Positions 10,382 to 19,959 of a DNA stretch of 64,000 nucleotides are shown here, piece after piece. Source of the DNA: Bacillota bacterium (GTDB lineage Bacteria > Bacillota > Desulfotomaculia > Desulfotomaculales > Desulfohalotomaculaceae). The stretch covers positions 1 to 64,000 of the forward strand of contig VENI01000009.1 of the NCBI GenBank assembly GCA_009711615.1. Reading direction: 5' to 3'. Below the pieces are notes generated by a model. It saw only the letters and a program-made list of their open reading frames with translations. It was not told where the DNA came from and searched no databases. Both the position numbers and the translations under genes were made by a program. Within the stretch, counting starts at the first letter, position 1. The number at the start of each line of letters is the position of its first letter.

Positions 10382-13300
10382 TTAAAAGTCTAATAAAGAT
10401 CGAAAGTTGCTTGTTGTTTCCAAAATAGTTGCATGCTCTAGTTGAGTCTGCCTTTCAGGAGATGGCGCCATAACTTGTTCCTTAACCTTAATTGAGTTCC
10501 ATTTTATCACCACATTATCTTTTCCCAACAGGTTTTGCAATTGGTACACCACTTTACCTGGTACTTTGACCGAAAAATTTCCTGGTAGTTTATCAACCTT
10601 ACTACTATTACTGTAATAGATGCAAACCTCCTGTTCCCCAGGATTTTCTTGTAGTATATTAAAAATTCTCTCCTGTAACTGTTGACTCTGATTGTGCAAA
10701 CGCAAATATAGAACCCGCTTTAGTCTTTCCATGGGAATTATGCTATTGGCTAGCACTTTAATTTCTTCATCTGTATTCTCTACCTGTCCCACCACCATCA
10801 CCGGTTGTTCTATTTGTAAAAATTCCTTGTGCCTTCGGTAGACGCCGGGAAATACAATGATCTCACAAACACCAGTGATATCTTCTATGGTGGCAAAAGA
10901 CATCTCATCACCTTTTTGGGTGGTAATCGCTCGATTTGCGGTAAGCAACCCCCCAACCACCACAGTTTGCTTTTGCTGCAGTTCAGCTAACTCAGCCAAA
11001 CGGTGGGTTGCTGTATCTGTAAACACATCTTGATATTCTTCCAGAGGGTGACCGCTTATGTACAAGCCTAAGGCTTCCTTTTCCAGTGCTAACATGTCTG
11101 CCGGTAAGTATTCTTCCATAACCGGCATTTTAATTTCCTGTAAATTATTATCCTCTTCCCCCCAAAATTCCATCAGTGATATTTGACCACTATCCCGATC
11201 ACGTTGGGCCTGTTGGGCCAATTCCAGTCCACTTTCTAGTACAGCCAGTAGTTGTGCTCGGGTGTACCCCAGTGAATCAAAGGCACCGGATTTGATGAGA
11301 CTTTCCATTACCCGTTTGTTAACTGTCCGCGGATCAATACGTCGACAAAAATCACTGAAACTTTTAAAACTGCCATCCTTTTCTCTGCTATTTATCATTT
11401 GCCGTACTGCATTGGCTCCAATATTCTTAACCGCCGTTAAGCCAAACCTTACTTTATCACTTATCACCGTAAAACTTTGGTTGCTTTCATTCACATCTGG
11501 CGGCAGCACTTCTATACCAGCACGTCGGCACTCATCAATATATGCCGCCACCTTGTCAGTGTTATCTCTAACTGAAGACAATAACGCCGCCATGTAATAG
11601 GATGGGTAATTTGCCTTTAAAAAGGCAGTTTGATATGCCACCAGCGCATAAGCGGCAGAGTGACTCTTGTTAAACCCGTAACCGGCGAAGTATTCCATTA
11701 AATCAAATATTCTTTCAGCCAACTGCCGAGTGTAACCCCTGGCCAGTGCCCCTGGGATGGGGGTGTTTAGCTCTTTTCCTTTATCATCATGGGTGGCCCC
11801 GTTAATAAACCATTCCCGGTGCATCTTCATAATGGAGGGGATTTTTTTACCCATCGCTTTACGAAGCGAATCAGCTTGACCTAATGAGTAACCCGCCATT
11901 ATTTGGGCAATTTTCATTACCTGTTCTTGGTACAAGATCACCCCATAAGTTTCTTTTAATACCGGTTCCAAATCTGGGTGCAAGTAGTCTGCCTGCCTCT
12001 GCCCATGTTTATTCTTGATAAAGTCTTCCACCATGCCACTGCCAAGCGGACCAGGACGGTATAGTGCCACCAGCGCCACCAAGTCTTCAAAAACAGTGGG
12101 TTTTAACTCTTTTAATATGGTTCGCATACCACTGGATTCCAGCTGAAAAACACCCGAACTGCTCCCTTTAGCCAGCATATGATATGTCTTTTTATCTTCC
12201 ATGGAAATTATTTCTATATTCAGTTCAATTCCAGTTTGTTTTAGCATGTCTGCCGTCTGTTGAATTACCGTTAGGTTACGCAGTCCCAACAAGTCCATTT
12301 TGAGAAGGCCCAATTCTTCCACTGTCCCCATGGGAAACTGAGTAGTAATGGAACCATCAGATGTACGATGTAGCGGAAGATAATCAGTTAACTGCTCTCG
12401 GGAAATCACAACCCCCGCCGCATGGGTGGAAGCATGTCGGGGCATACCTTCCAGCACACCGGCAGTGTCTATAAGTTTCTGGGCCTCCGGATCAGTTTGG
12501 TATATTTGCTTTAAATCAGAAGAATTCTTTAGCGCCTTTTCAATGGTCATGTTCAGCTCTGCCGGTATCATCTTTGCCACTTTATCTACATAAGCATAAG
12601 GGAGGTTTAACGCCCGCCCTACATCACGGATGGCTGCCCGGGCCGCCATGGTACCAAATGTGATTATTTGCGCCACTTTATCGGCACCATATTTGTCAAC
12701 TACATAGTCAATAACCTCTCCCCGTCGTTCCTGACAGATATCTATATCAATATCAGGCATGGAAACTCTCTCGGGGTTCAGAAAACGTTCAAATAGCAGG
12801 CCGTGTTTTAGAGGATCCACATTGGTAATGCCCAGGGAATATGCCACAATACTGCCTGCAGCACTACCTCTACCCGGTCCGACCGGAATATTGTTGTCCT
12901 TGGCATACTGTACAAAGTCCCTCACAATTAGGAAATATGCAGAAAAGCCCATCTTATTAATAATGTTTAGCTCATGCTTCAATCTACCTTCCACATCTGG
13001 AGAGAGTTGTTGATAAAGTTTTTTTGCACCTTGGAAACACAGATGTTCCAGGTAACCTTCAGTGTTATAACCTTTAGGCACCGTGTAATAAGGAAGGTGC
13101 ATTTGACCAAAGTCTATTTCTATATTACAGCGATCAGCTATTTTCACTGTATTTAATAACGATTCCTCTTGTTCACCAAATAGTTTGGCCATCTCTTCAG
13201 CGCTTTTTAAGTATAGTTGGTCTGACTGAAATTTCATCCGGTCTTCTTGGTCAATGGTTTTACCTGTTTGAATGCACATCAGCACATCTTGAATTTCTGC

Positions 13301-13948
13301 ATGGAATTGCTCAGTGTAATGTACATCATTGGTGGCCACCAACGGCAACCCCATCTCTCTACTGATTTTAATAAGTTCCCGGTTAGCCAACCGCTGTTCA
13401 GCAAATCCGTGATCCTGAATCTCCAAAAAAAAGTTCCCTGATCCAAAAATGTCCCGATATTCCGCAGCAGCCTGTCGAGCCTTTTCGGGCCTTTCTGCAA
13501 TGGCATGAGAGGCCACTTCCCCAGCAATACAACCACTTAAGGCAATTAGCCCCTTGGCGTGTTGAAAAAGGTTTTCTTTGTCTACCCGTGGCTTATAATA
13601 AAAACCATCAATATATCCTTTGGAAACCAGTTTGATTAAATTTTGATACCCGTCTTGATTCTCCGCCAGCAGCACCAGGTGATATACCTGATCATCAATT
13701 TTGGGCGTCCGGTCTTTCATTGTTCGGGGAGCCACATACACTTCGCAGCCCAGAATGGGCTTAATACCTTCCTCCTGACATTGCCTATAAAAATCAATTA
13801 TTCCGAACATAGAGCCATGGTCAGTAATGGCCAGTGCATCCATCCCCTTTTCCTTTGCCGCCTTCACCACATGCTTTATTCTAGCTGCACCGTCAAGCAG
13901 GCTGTATTCGGTATGTACATGTAGGTGAACAAACTGGTTTCCTTTCAC
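10382..13948 (-). CDS. dnaE: DNA polymerase III subunit alpha (DnaE)
   Basis: Replicative polymerase of the C family, 1188 aa, close to the usual DnaE1 length. Domains in order: PHP domain from FVHLHVHTEYSLLDG; polymerase palm with GPGRGSAAGSIVAY and the catalytic PDIDIDIC; thumb and fingers; helix-hairpin-helix; and a C-terminal OB fold. The distal ADMLALEKEALGLYISGHPL linker is also typical. It is a standard chromosomal gene upstream of the accDA cluster, as in other Firmicutes. Confidence 0.97.
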   Translation of the reverse strand: MKGNQFVHLHVHTEYSLLDGAARIKHVVKAAKEKGMDALAITDHGSMFGIIDFYRQCQEEGIKPILGCEVYVAPRTMKDRTPKIDDQVYHLVLLAENQDGYQNLIKLVSKGYIDGFYYKPRVDKENLFQHAKGLIALSGCIAGEVASHAIAERPEKARQAAAEYRDIFGSGNFFLEIQDHGFAEQRLANRELIKISREMGLPLVATNDVHYTEQFHAEIQDVLMCIQTGKTIDQEDRMKFQSDQLYLKSAEEMAKLFGEQEESLLNTVKIADRCNIEIDFGQMHLPYYTVPKGYNTEGYLEHLCFQGAKKLYQQLSPDVEGRLKHELNIINKMGFSAYFLIVRDFVQYAKDNNIPVGPGRGSAAGSIVAYSLGITNVDPLKHGLLFERFLNPERVSMPDIDIDICQERRGEVIDYVVDKYGADKVAQIITFGTMAARAAIRDVGRALNLPYAYVDKVAKMIPAELNMTIEKALKNSSDLKQIYQTDPEAQKLIDTAGVLEGMPRHASTHAAGVVISREQLTDYLPLHRTSDGSITTQFPMGTVEELGLLKMDLLGLRNLTVIQQTADMLKQTGIELNIEIISMEDKKTYHMLAKGSSSGVFQLESSGMRTILKELKPTVFEDLVALVALYRPGPLGSGMVEDFIKNKHGQRQADYLHPDLEPVLKETYGVILYQEQVMKIAQIMAGYSLGQADSLRKAMGKKIPSIMKMHREWFINGATHDDKGKELNTPIPGALARGYTRQLAERIFDLMEYFAGYGFNKSHSAAYALVAYQTAFLKANYPSYYMAALLSSVRDNTDKVAAYIDECRRAGIEVLPPDVNESNQSFTVISDKVRFGLTAVKNIGANAVRQMINSREKDGSFKSFSDFCRRIDPRTVNKRVMESLIKSGAFDSLGYTRAQLLAVLESGLELAQQAQRDRDSGQISLMEFWGEEDNNLQEIKMPVMEEYLPADMLALEKEALGLYISGHPLEEYQDVFTDTATHRLAELAELQQKQTVVVGGLLTANRAITTQKGDEMSFATIEDITGVCEIIVFPGVYRRHKEFLQIEQPVMVVGQVENTDEEIKVLANSIIPMERLKRVLYLRLHNQSQQLQERIFNILQENPGEQEVCIYYSNSSKVDKLPGNFSVKVPGKVVYQLQNLLGKDNVVIKWNSIKVKEQVMAPSPERQTQLEHATILETTSNFRSLLDF

Positions 13949-14233
13949 TTTTTACCACCCTTACACTGTAAAGTATTCAGAATTCAGGAGTCAGTAGTCA
14001 GAATATCTAAGATATGTTCTGCCCCACTTCACTATGTTCACAAAGGTCTCTTGCTATATTTGTTTTGAATGGGACAACATAATACTTCAGTTAACGAATA
14101 AGCTCGGGCACAAAGAAATGTAGCCTTCCACCTCACCATGAAGTCTTTAAAATGATTTTAGCAGTTTCTTATTCTAACTCCTAACTCCTCACTCCTAACT
14201 CCTGTAGTTATAATTATAAAGGGCAAAAACAAA
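13949..14233. repeat. intergenic stretch with degenerate CTCCTAACTCC-type repeats
   Basis: No gene is seen. The stretch contains AATTCAGGAGTCAGTAGTCAGAAT near 13980 (24 bases; described here as the pair AATTCAGGAGTCAG and TAGTCAGAAT) and an array of CTCCTAACTCC / CTCACTCC units near 14177-14204. Related GAGTCAGAAT units appear near 15270 and 23050. These look like a dispersed low-complexity repeat family. Confidence 0.5.
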
Positions 14234-14263
14234 GGGCGCAATCCACATTGTAGGATTGCACCC
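14234..14263 (-). terminator. intrinsic terminator of the DUF169 gene
   Basis: An 11-bp stem GGGCGCAATCC (14234-14244) / GGATTGCACCC (14253-14263) with one G-T pair is followed on the minus strand by TTTGTTTTTG. It lies 8 bases after the DUF169 stop. Confidence 0.8.
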
Positions 14264-14271
14264 TATAGTCT

Positions 14272-15087
14272 TTATTTATCATAATCTTTAAAACGAATCA
14301 TGGGGCATTTCTTGCAAACATCAATACCTGGATACTCACTACCGCTAGAACCCAGTAGTGATGCCGCACCACCGTACTGATGGCTTCTTTCTACAAGTTG
14401 TTTAGCCAAAAGACCAATCTGCTTACCGGGAACAAATACGTTTACTTCACCTTTTTCAGTCTTGCCAGAAGTAAAGCTACCGGCACACATGGTGTTCATT
14501 CCAGCTTTTTGTTCATCGTAACAGCGAACAGAACCACCGCAAACAGCAGAATTAACGGTATGGGTGGATTGTACTTCACTGACCTTAACTGCACCGATAT
14601 AGTCATTTAAAACATGGTATGCTTGAAACGGATTAATTATAAACATAACCACATCAGGCTCCACCGGTGTTTTATAAAGTGGGGCGGTCATAAATCCTTT
14701 TAATTCACCGCGGGGCAACCTTGGTTTACTAAGCATACATTTTTTAGCCAACTCCCAGTTATTAGTGTACTTAACATGGGTATCAACTTCTTCGTCAGAT
14801 GGTTTGCGGTAGCCAAACACAGTGCGTGCATTACCACACAGTAGTTTATCTTCACTGGCTTTTACAATGTAATCATCCATACGGGAAGCTAAAGCCATCT
14901 GGCAAAATGTCATTTTAGGGCCAGGAACTTTTTCTGCCTCAAAGTTATCATATTCTTCTTGATCAAAGAAAAATTTTATTGCCACCGGATTATATTCCAG
15001 TTTATAAAGACCGGCAAAGGCCTTATGCATTTCTTCGTAAGTAAATTTATCTTTTTGGGCCAGTTCTCCAACATCTATCAACAACAT
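14272..15087 (-). CDS. DUF169 domain protein
   Basis: 271 aa. It resembles the DUF169 family, common in sulfate reducers, syntrophs and methanogens and still without an assigned function. Visible features are LEYNPVAIKFFFDQEE near the start, a Cys-containing stretch MTFCQMALASR, NSAVCGGSVRCYDEQKAGMN and a C-terminal VCKKCPMIRF with a CxxC pair. The conserved Cys residues suggest metal or redox chemistry, but this is inference. It is monocistronic, with its own terminator. Confidence 0.75.
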   Translation of the reverse strand: MLLIDVGELAQKDKFTYEEMHKAFAGLYKLEYNPVAIKFFFDQEEYDNFEAEKVPGPKMTFCQMALASRMDDYIVKASEDKLLCGNARTVFGYRKPSDEEVDTHVKYTNNWELAKKCMLSKPRLPRGELKGFMTAPLYKTPVEPDVVMFIINPFQAYHVLNDYIGAVKVSEVQSTHTVNSAVCGGSVRCYDEQKAGMNTMCAGSFTSGKTEKGEVNVFVPGKQIGLLAKQLVERSHQYGGAASLLGSSGSEYPGIDVCKKCPMIRFKDYDK

Positions 15088-15225
15088 TATCTCATCCCCC
15101 TTTTATTATGTAGACCGCTAGTATTTGTAATCATTTGCACAATCTATGTTAGAACAATAATAACAAATTTCACATATTAATTTAGTCAGATACCTTACCT
15201 ATTTTTTGTCATCTTAGTGACAAGT

Positions 15226-15257
15226 AAAAAAGCTCGGTGGGGACACCGAACTTTTTT
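15226..15257. terminator. bidirectional intrinsic terminator
   Basis: AAAAAAG-TCGGTG pairs with CACCGA-CTTTTTT around a GGGA loop, so a T run follows the stem on either strand. On the minus strand it lies about 70 bases after the lipoprotein stop; no plus-strand gene ends here. Confidence 0.8.
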
Positions 15258-15327
15258 ACCTGGTTTCATTCTGAATTCTGACTCTTGCGGGCGGGCGTGG
15301 AAAGAGGTCCCTACCCATTCTGCTTTA

Positions 15328-16353
15328 CTAGTTCATGCTGCTATTATAATCATCATATAATATCGTAATTGGTTTTTCGGTGGTTCCAAATATATTTGTA
15401 GCTGTTACTGTAATGTCATTTAATCCTGAATCCAGGTCAACCTGTCGGCTAAAACTACCGTTATTATTATCAACTGACACTTCCTCACTGCCAACCAGCA
15501 ACACCACATTACTGTTGGCGTCGGTTACACCGCTAATGGTTGCCTGGTCATCGGTAGTTAACTCTGGGGCAGCAACTTCTATCTTTGGTGGTACACCACG
15601 AATTACTCTACTTGTTTTTATAGCAACTCCATATTCATTTACGGACGCAATTTTAACTGTGTTTGCACCTTTATTCTTTATTTCCACAGAACCGGAAAAA
15701 CTGCCACTGGCATCTGTTTTCACCTTAATGTTATTCAAATAAATAACGCAACCTGGATCAGTGTATCCACTTATGGTGACATTGGAAGATGTACTTTCTG
15801 TTGGTGCAAACACTTCCAATTGTGGTTGGGTAGCATTAAAAACAACTTCTCGCTCCACAGTGGTGCTGGCACCAGTACTGTTAACAGATATCACCTGTAC
15901 TTTGTTACTGCCGGGTTTTAAACTAACCTCGGTTTTAAAACTGCCGTCACTTCTTAGTCTGAGTGACTCCCCGTTAACAAAAAGAGTACTGCCGCTGGCG
16001 GTTTGGCCTGTAACGTTTACTTTATCGTAAGTGGTAGTCATTGTTTCTGGTAAATTCACACTTAACTGAGGTCCTTTAGGTTCTTCTGCAGTTGCATCCT
16101 TTTCCTCAGTATCTATTACGTCTGCTTCTTCCTTTGCATTGGTACTGGTTTCGTTATTATCTTGCTTGCTTTCATCTGGATTTATCTGTTTTGGTGTCTT
16201 ATCTTCTGGCTTCTTTTCCTGCTGCTGTTGTTCGTTCTCCTTACTGTCATCCCCCAGAAAAGGAACATTTTCTAACATGCTGCAACCGGTAATACTAACA
16301 GCAAGCAATAGAACAATAAACATAACCAGCAGCAGTTTTTTATTAAAATACAT
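15328..16353 (-). CDS. lipoprotein with three glucodextranase-B-like / Ig-like repeats
   Basis: About 341 aa. The N-terminus is a lipoprotein signal with lipobox SITGC, followed by an acidic Gln/Glu/Lys/Asp linker (about residues 35-95). Three repeats of about 80 residues follow, each built as VxVTGxTxxGxxVxVNG...DGSFxxxVxLxxGxNxVxVxxxN. That pattern fits glucodextranase-B-like or bacterial Ig-like modules. It is probably anchored on the outer face of the membrane as a binding or scaffold protein. The start is the ATG at 16353, preceded by AAGGGTGA. It lies 48 bases after bshA, possibly in the same unit. Confidence 0.8.
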   Translation of the reverse strand: MYFNKKLLLVMFIVLLLAVSITGCSMLENVPFLGDDSKENEQQQQEKKPEDKTPKQINPDESKQDNNETSTNAKEEADVIDTEEKDATAEEPKGPQLSVNLPETMTTTYDKVNVTGQTASGSTLFVNGESLRLRSDGSFKTEVSLKPGSNKVQVISVNSTGASTTVEREVVFNATQPQLEVFAPTESTSSNVTISGYTDPGCVIYLNNIKVKTDASGSFSGSVEIKNKGANTVKIASVNEYGVAIKTSRVIRGVPPKIEVAAPELTTDDQATISGVTDANSNVVLLVGSEEVSVDNNNGSFSRQVDLDSGLNDITVTATNIFGTTEKPITILYDDYNSSMN

Positions 16354-16401
16354 TTTTATCACCCTTACACCATGATACGAGTTAATTCGACCATTGGTGT
16401 T

Positions 16402-17526
16402 CTATTTCCTGCCCGGAATTAAGGAACTGTATATTTCCTCATATTTGTTAACCCAAAATTCTGACGAAAACTTTTTTGTTACCCATTTCCTTGCTGATAC
16501 AGAAAACTGCCGGTGCAGTTTATTATCGGTTAATATTTTTTCTGCATACCTGGCCATTGCCACTACATCTCCAATATCCGTTAAATAGCCTACTTGCCCA
16601 TGGGGAATAACTTCTGGTACCCCCCCGGTGTTACTGGCCACCACCGGCACACCACAAGCCATCGCTTCCACTGCTACCAAACCAAAACTCTCCCTGGCTG
16701 ACGGCAGCAACATTAAGTCTGCAATGGACAACAATGATACTATATCCTCCTGTTGACCTAAAAAATACACTCTATCTACTAACTGTAAGCCTCTAACCCT
16801 TTCTTGCACGTTAACCATCTCTGGGCCATCCCCGATTAACAGTAGTCGAGAAGGTACCTTTTTATTAACTTGGTAAAAAACTTCCACCACATCAGTGACC
16901 CTTTTTACCGGTCTAAAATTAGAAACATGGATTAATATCTTTTCCCCTTCAGAGGCATATTTTTGGTATAACGGTTCATTAAAGCGGCGGTAGAACTTAT
17001 TGGGATTAATAAAATTATAAATAACTTCAGGCGTTTTATGTAAACTAAAAACATCTGCAGCTTCCTGAGCCAAAGATTGGGAAACTGCAGTAATTTGATT
17101 ACTCTTACCTAAACCATATTTAGTTAACTGGTAAAACTCCTTGTGTTGTCCCACCAGTGTTATGTCTGTTCCATGTAAAGTTGTTAGCACTGGTATTTGC
17201 TCATTTAAAACCTGTCTAGCCATAATAGCATTTAAACAGTGTGGTATGGCGTAATGAGCATGCAACAGGTCAAGTTGGTGAGCTTGAACAGTTTCTATCA
17301 CTTTATTTAATTCCAGCAGAAAAAACGGGGGGTGCGAAAAAACAGGATAATGGACGTTCCCCGGTTGATGCAAGAAAATATTTGGATGGTATTGCTCTAA
17401 CCGAAAGGGAGTTTCCGTACTGATATAATGAATCTGATGCCCCCGTTCCGCTAATGCCTTACCCAGTTCAGATGCCACCGCAGCACTTCCGCCGTAATTC
17501 CAATAACAAAGCATCCCAATTTTCAA
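16402..17526 (-). CDS. bshA: N-acetyl-alpha-D-glucosaminyl L-malate synthase (bacillithiol step 1)
   Basis: GT4 glycosyltransferase that joins UDP-GlcNAc and L-malate, the first step of bacillithiol synthesis. The N-terminus KIGMLCYWNYGGSA, the malate-side motif LHAHYAIPHCLNA, LTTLHGTDITLVG and the GT4 motif ESFGLVAVEAMACGVPVV match BshA rather than a general GT4 enzyme. I place the start at the TTG at 17526, with GGAGTGG upstream, giving a 4-bp TTGA overlap with bshB1. No bshC is visible in the window. Confidence 0.88.
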   Translation of the reverse strand: MKIGMLCYWNYGGSAAVASELGKALAERGHQIHYISTETPFRLEQYHPNIFLHQPGNVHYPVFSHPPFFLLELNKVIETVQAHQLDLLHAHYAIPHCLNAIMARQVLNEQIPVLTTLHGTDITLVGQHKEFYQLTKYGLGKSNQITAVSQSLAQEAADVFSLHKTPEVIYNFINPNKFYRRFNEPLYQKYASEGEKILIHVSNFRPVKRVTDVVEVFYQVNKKVPSRLLLIGDGPEMVNVQERVRGLQLVDRVYFLGQQEDIVSLLSIADLMLLPSARESFGLVAVEAMACGVPVVASNTGGVPEVIPHGQVGYLTDIGDVVAMARYAEKILTDNKLHRQFSVSARKWVTKKFSSEFWVNKYEEIYSSLIPGRK

Positions 17527-18212
17527 ATTATACCACTCCATATAGTTAATACGTCAGTTACCGATAAGGGTGTGGGTAAATACAGACCTTCACCATAACC
17601 TGTATTAATTTGACTGCCATAGTAACGATCTCTATTAACTATTAAATCTTTCATTGAATTATTGCCGTTGGAAAACTGAGACTGGTGAGCATCAATGGCC
17701 TCTATTTTTATATTATAAAAATCAGTAACATCAACAATCAAAGAAGGTGTATCATCATAATTTAAGAAGTAGTACGCTAGCATTTTAGGCTTATACACTG
17801 GTATTTGAGGACAGATCTTTTTTAGTCCGCTGTCAAAAATAGCGTTTTTCACTAATTCACTAGTTTTAACATGATCTGGGTGTCGGTCTTTATAGTATGG
17901 TGCCAAAATTAATTGTGGTTGAGCAAGGCGAATTAATTTAATAATTGCAAGTTTACTGCTTGAATTTATTTCTATACCTCGATCTGGCAAACATAAATTG
18001 GTTCGATTTGAAACATTGAGTATATGAGCAGCTTTTTTTGCTTCCTGCTCTCTTTGCTTCATATCTCCCCCGGTGCCCAATTCTCCCCTGGTTAGATCTA
18101 CCAAGCCAACTTTATGACCTGACCTAACTGAAGCAGCAATAATTCCACCCACCCCTAATTCAATATCATCAGGGTGGGCTCCAAAAACTAAAATATCTAC
18201 TTTTTTATTCAT
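17523..18212 (-). CDS. bshB1: bacillithiol biosynthesis deacetylase BshB1
   Basis: Zinc-dependent PIG-L/LmbE-family enzyme that removes the acetyl group from GlcNAc-malate. The zinc motif AHPDDIELGVGG is at the N-terminus, with YKDRHPDH further on (the His of HPDH being a ligand). TRGELGTGGDMKQREQEA is typical of BshB1. It is translationally coupled to bshA. The pair implies the GlcN-malate intermediate; the final cysteine ligase BshC would have to be encoded elsewhere. Confidence 0.88.
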   Translation of the reverse strand: MNKKVDILVFGAHPDDIELGVGGIIAASVRSGHKVGLVDLTRGELGTGGDMKQREQEAKKAAHILNVSNRTNLCLPDRGIEINSSSKLAIIKLIRLAQPQLILAPYYKDRHPDHVKTSELVKNAIFDSGLKKICPQIPVYKPKMLAYYFLNYDDTPSLIVDVTDFYNIKIEAIDAHQSQFSNGNNSMKDLIVNRDRYYGSQINTGYGEGLYLPTPLSVTDVLTIWSGII

Positions 18213-18250
18213 TATTTAATTCTCCTGAACTAAAAGTTATAATAATATAA

Positions 18251-18287
18251 AAAAACACAGCAGAGTTTGGGTTTTTGCCCAAACTCT
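18251..18287 (-). terminator. intrinsic terminator of the GH57 gene
   Basis: A perfect 10-bp stem AGAGTTTGGG (18262-18271) / CCCAAACTCT (18278-18287) with a 6-nt loop. On the minus strand it is followed after a few bases by a run of T (18250-18255). Confidence 0.7.
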
Positions 18288-18332
18288 ACTTATATTTATA
18301 CTAAAGTATATTTTATTTTAATTGTATTTATA

Positions 18333-19946
18333 CTACACTGCTGCATTTTGAGCAGTTTCTCTGGATCGGAAGGAACGATAATCCATCTCTGGGAAGATAT
18401 TATTTTTATACTCTAAGTTACTTAACCAACCCTCATCTATCCTATTTTCCCGAATCATATCGTATAGTCGTAAAAAGTTGTGTAAATGAGTTTTAGTACG
18501 CCGCACTGCATATTCCACTGTTGTACCGGTGTACATAATAAAGGCCCAATCGCTAGCCTGGGCCAGCATCAACTCCCTGCCAGCCTGGTTAAGTGCCCTA
18601 CTTTGCACTCCATAAGTATGGGGATAATTATTAGCCAATTCCACCATTCGTTCAGTGGCTTCATGAATGTGCCGGTAAATCCAATCATTTTCTTTACAGA
18701 GCCAGACATAGTGATAGCCGTTATTTCCCCAGCTTGATTCACAAGGTGTAGCTACTTGGTTACAGGGATATTCGTTTAAATAATCCATAGGAGTTATTAG
18801 TTCCACTATTTTGTTGGGATTATCATTTATTTTTTTAAATAACACTTCTAAAAATCTAGGTCCCTCATACCACCAGTGGCCAAACAGTTCAGCATCATAG
18901 GGTGCTACTATAATAGGTTTCCTATCCATTAATGAACTTAAATGTTCAATCTGTTTTTCCCGGTTAAATATAAAGTTACCCGTATGTTGCTGCACTTTTT
19001 GCTCTGCCCATTCTGGTACGTAAGGAGCCTTTTCAGATAAGTCCACATCTCCTGTTATACGGTGGTATTTAAATCCAGTATTTTGACGGATACCATCGGG
19101 ATGAATATATTCCCATATGTACTCTTCATCCGTATCAAAGCCAATATCACGGTAATATTCTCGGTAATCAACATCACCAGGATATCCCTCATTTGCACTC
19201 CAAACCTGTTTAGATGATTCAATATCCCTTGCAAAAGCAGCCACACCACTGCGACAAAATATTGGAGCATAGATTCCATAACGAGGTCGACGATCAGCAT
19301 AAAGTACGCCGTGAGTATCTGTAAAGAAAAATTTAATACCTAATTCCTTTAGTACCCTATCAACCCCCTCTTTATAAGCACACTCTGGTATCCAGATACC
19401 GTTTGGGTTCTTGCCGAAGGTTCTACGGTGATTATTCACTGCGTTTTCCACTTGGGCATAAATGGATTCTTCTTTTTGCATGAAAGGCATGTAGCCATGA
19501 GTTCCACCACAGGTAATAAGTTCTACTCGCCCCATGTCCTGAAATTTTTTAAAGGCATGATTTAAGTTACAATTATATCGATGACAGAAAATATCGTATG
19601 ACTCCTGGAGGCGTTGCCGGTACATTTTGGCAGTGTCATGGTATTCTGTATCCTTAGTGCGATGAATCTCTTTTTCTGCCAGCTCCAACATTCTTTTAAG
19701 ATGATTAACATAGCGTTGTTGAAGCAAGCTGTCATTCAACATGCATACTAGAGGAGGTGAAACTGAAAGCGTAAGTTTAAAAGGGATATTCTCTGCTATC
19801 AGACGGTCAAATCCCTGTATTAAAGGTATATATGTTTCTGTTATCGCTTCATATAGCCATCTTTCTTCCATAAAAAATTCATCTTCTGGATGTCTAATAT
19901 ATGGCAAATGTGCGTGAAGCACAAATGCCAAATAACCTTTAGCCAT
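18333..19946 (-). CDS. glycoside hydrolase family 57, probable 1,4-alpha-glucan branching enzyme
   Basis: 537 aa, the size of GH57 branching enzymes (DUF1957 type). The N-terminus YLAFVLHAHLPYIRHPE is the first GH57 motif. GIWIPECAY carries the catalytic nucleophile Glu, and PYDAELFGHWWYEGP carries the general acid Asp. The C-terminal helical DUF1957 domain includes SSWGNNGYHYVWLC. It would introduce alpha-1,6 branches into glycogen-like storage glucan. It is paired with a DUF4912 gene 13 bases upstream, a pairing I recall from other genomes. Confidence 0.9.
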   Translation of the reverse strand: MAKGYLAFVLHAHLPYIRHPEDEFFMEERWLYEAITETYIPLIQGFDRLIAENIPFKLTLSVSPPLVCMLNDSLLQQRYVNHLKRMLELAEKEIHRTKDTEYHDTAKMYRQRLQESYDIFCHRYNCNLNHAFKKFQDMGRVELITCGGTHGYMPFMQKEESIYAQVENAVNNHRRTFGKNPNGIWIPECAYKEGVDRVLKELGIKFFFTDTHGVLYADRRPRYGIYAPIFCRSGVAAFARDIESSKQVWSANEGYPGDVDYREYYRDIGFDTDEEYIWEYIHPDGIRQNTGFKYHRITGDVDLSEKAPYVPEWAEQKVQQHTGNFIFNREKQIEHLSSLMDRKPIIVAPYDAELFGHWWYEGPRFLEVLFKKINDNPNKIVELITPMDYLNEYPCNQVATPCESSWGNNGYHYVWLCKENDWIYRHIHEATERMVELANNYPHTYGVQSRALNQAGRELMLAQASDWAFIMYTGTTVEYAVRRTKTHLHNFLRLYDMIRENRIDEGWLSNLEYKNNIFPEMDYRSFRSRETAQNAAV

Positions 19947-19959
19947 TAAAAAACTCCTT

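Noticed and set aside
13279..13536. Minus-strand ORF within dnaE
   Set aside because: Lies in another frame inside the intact dnaE and has no independent signals.
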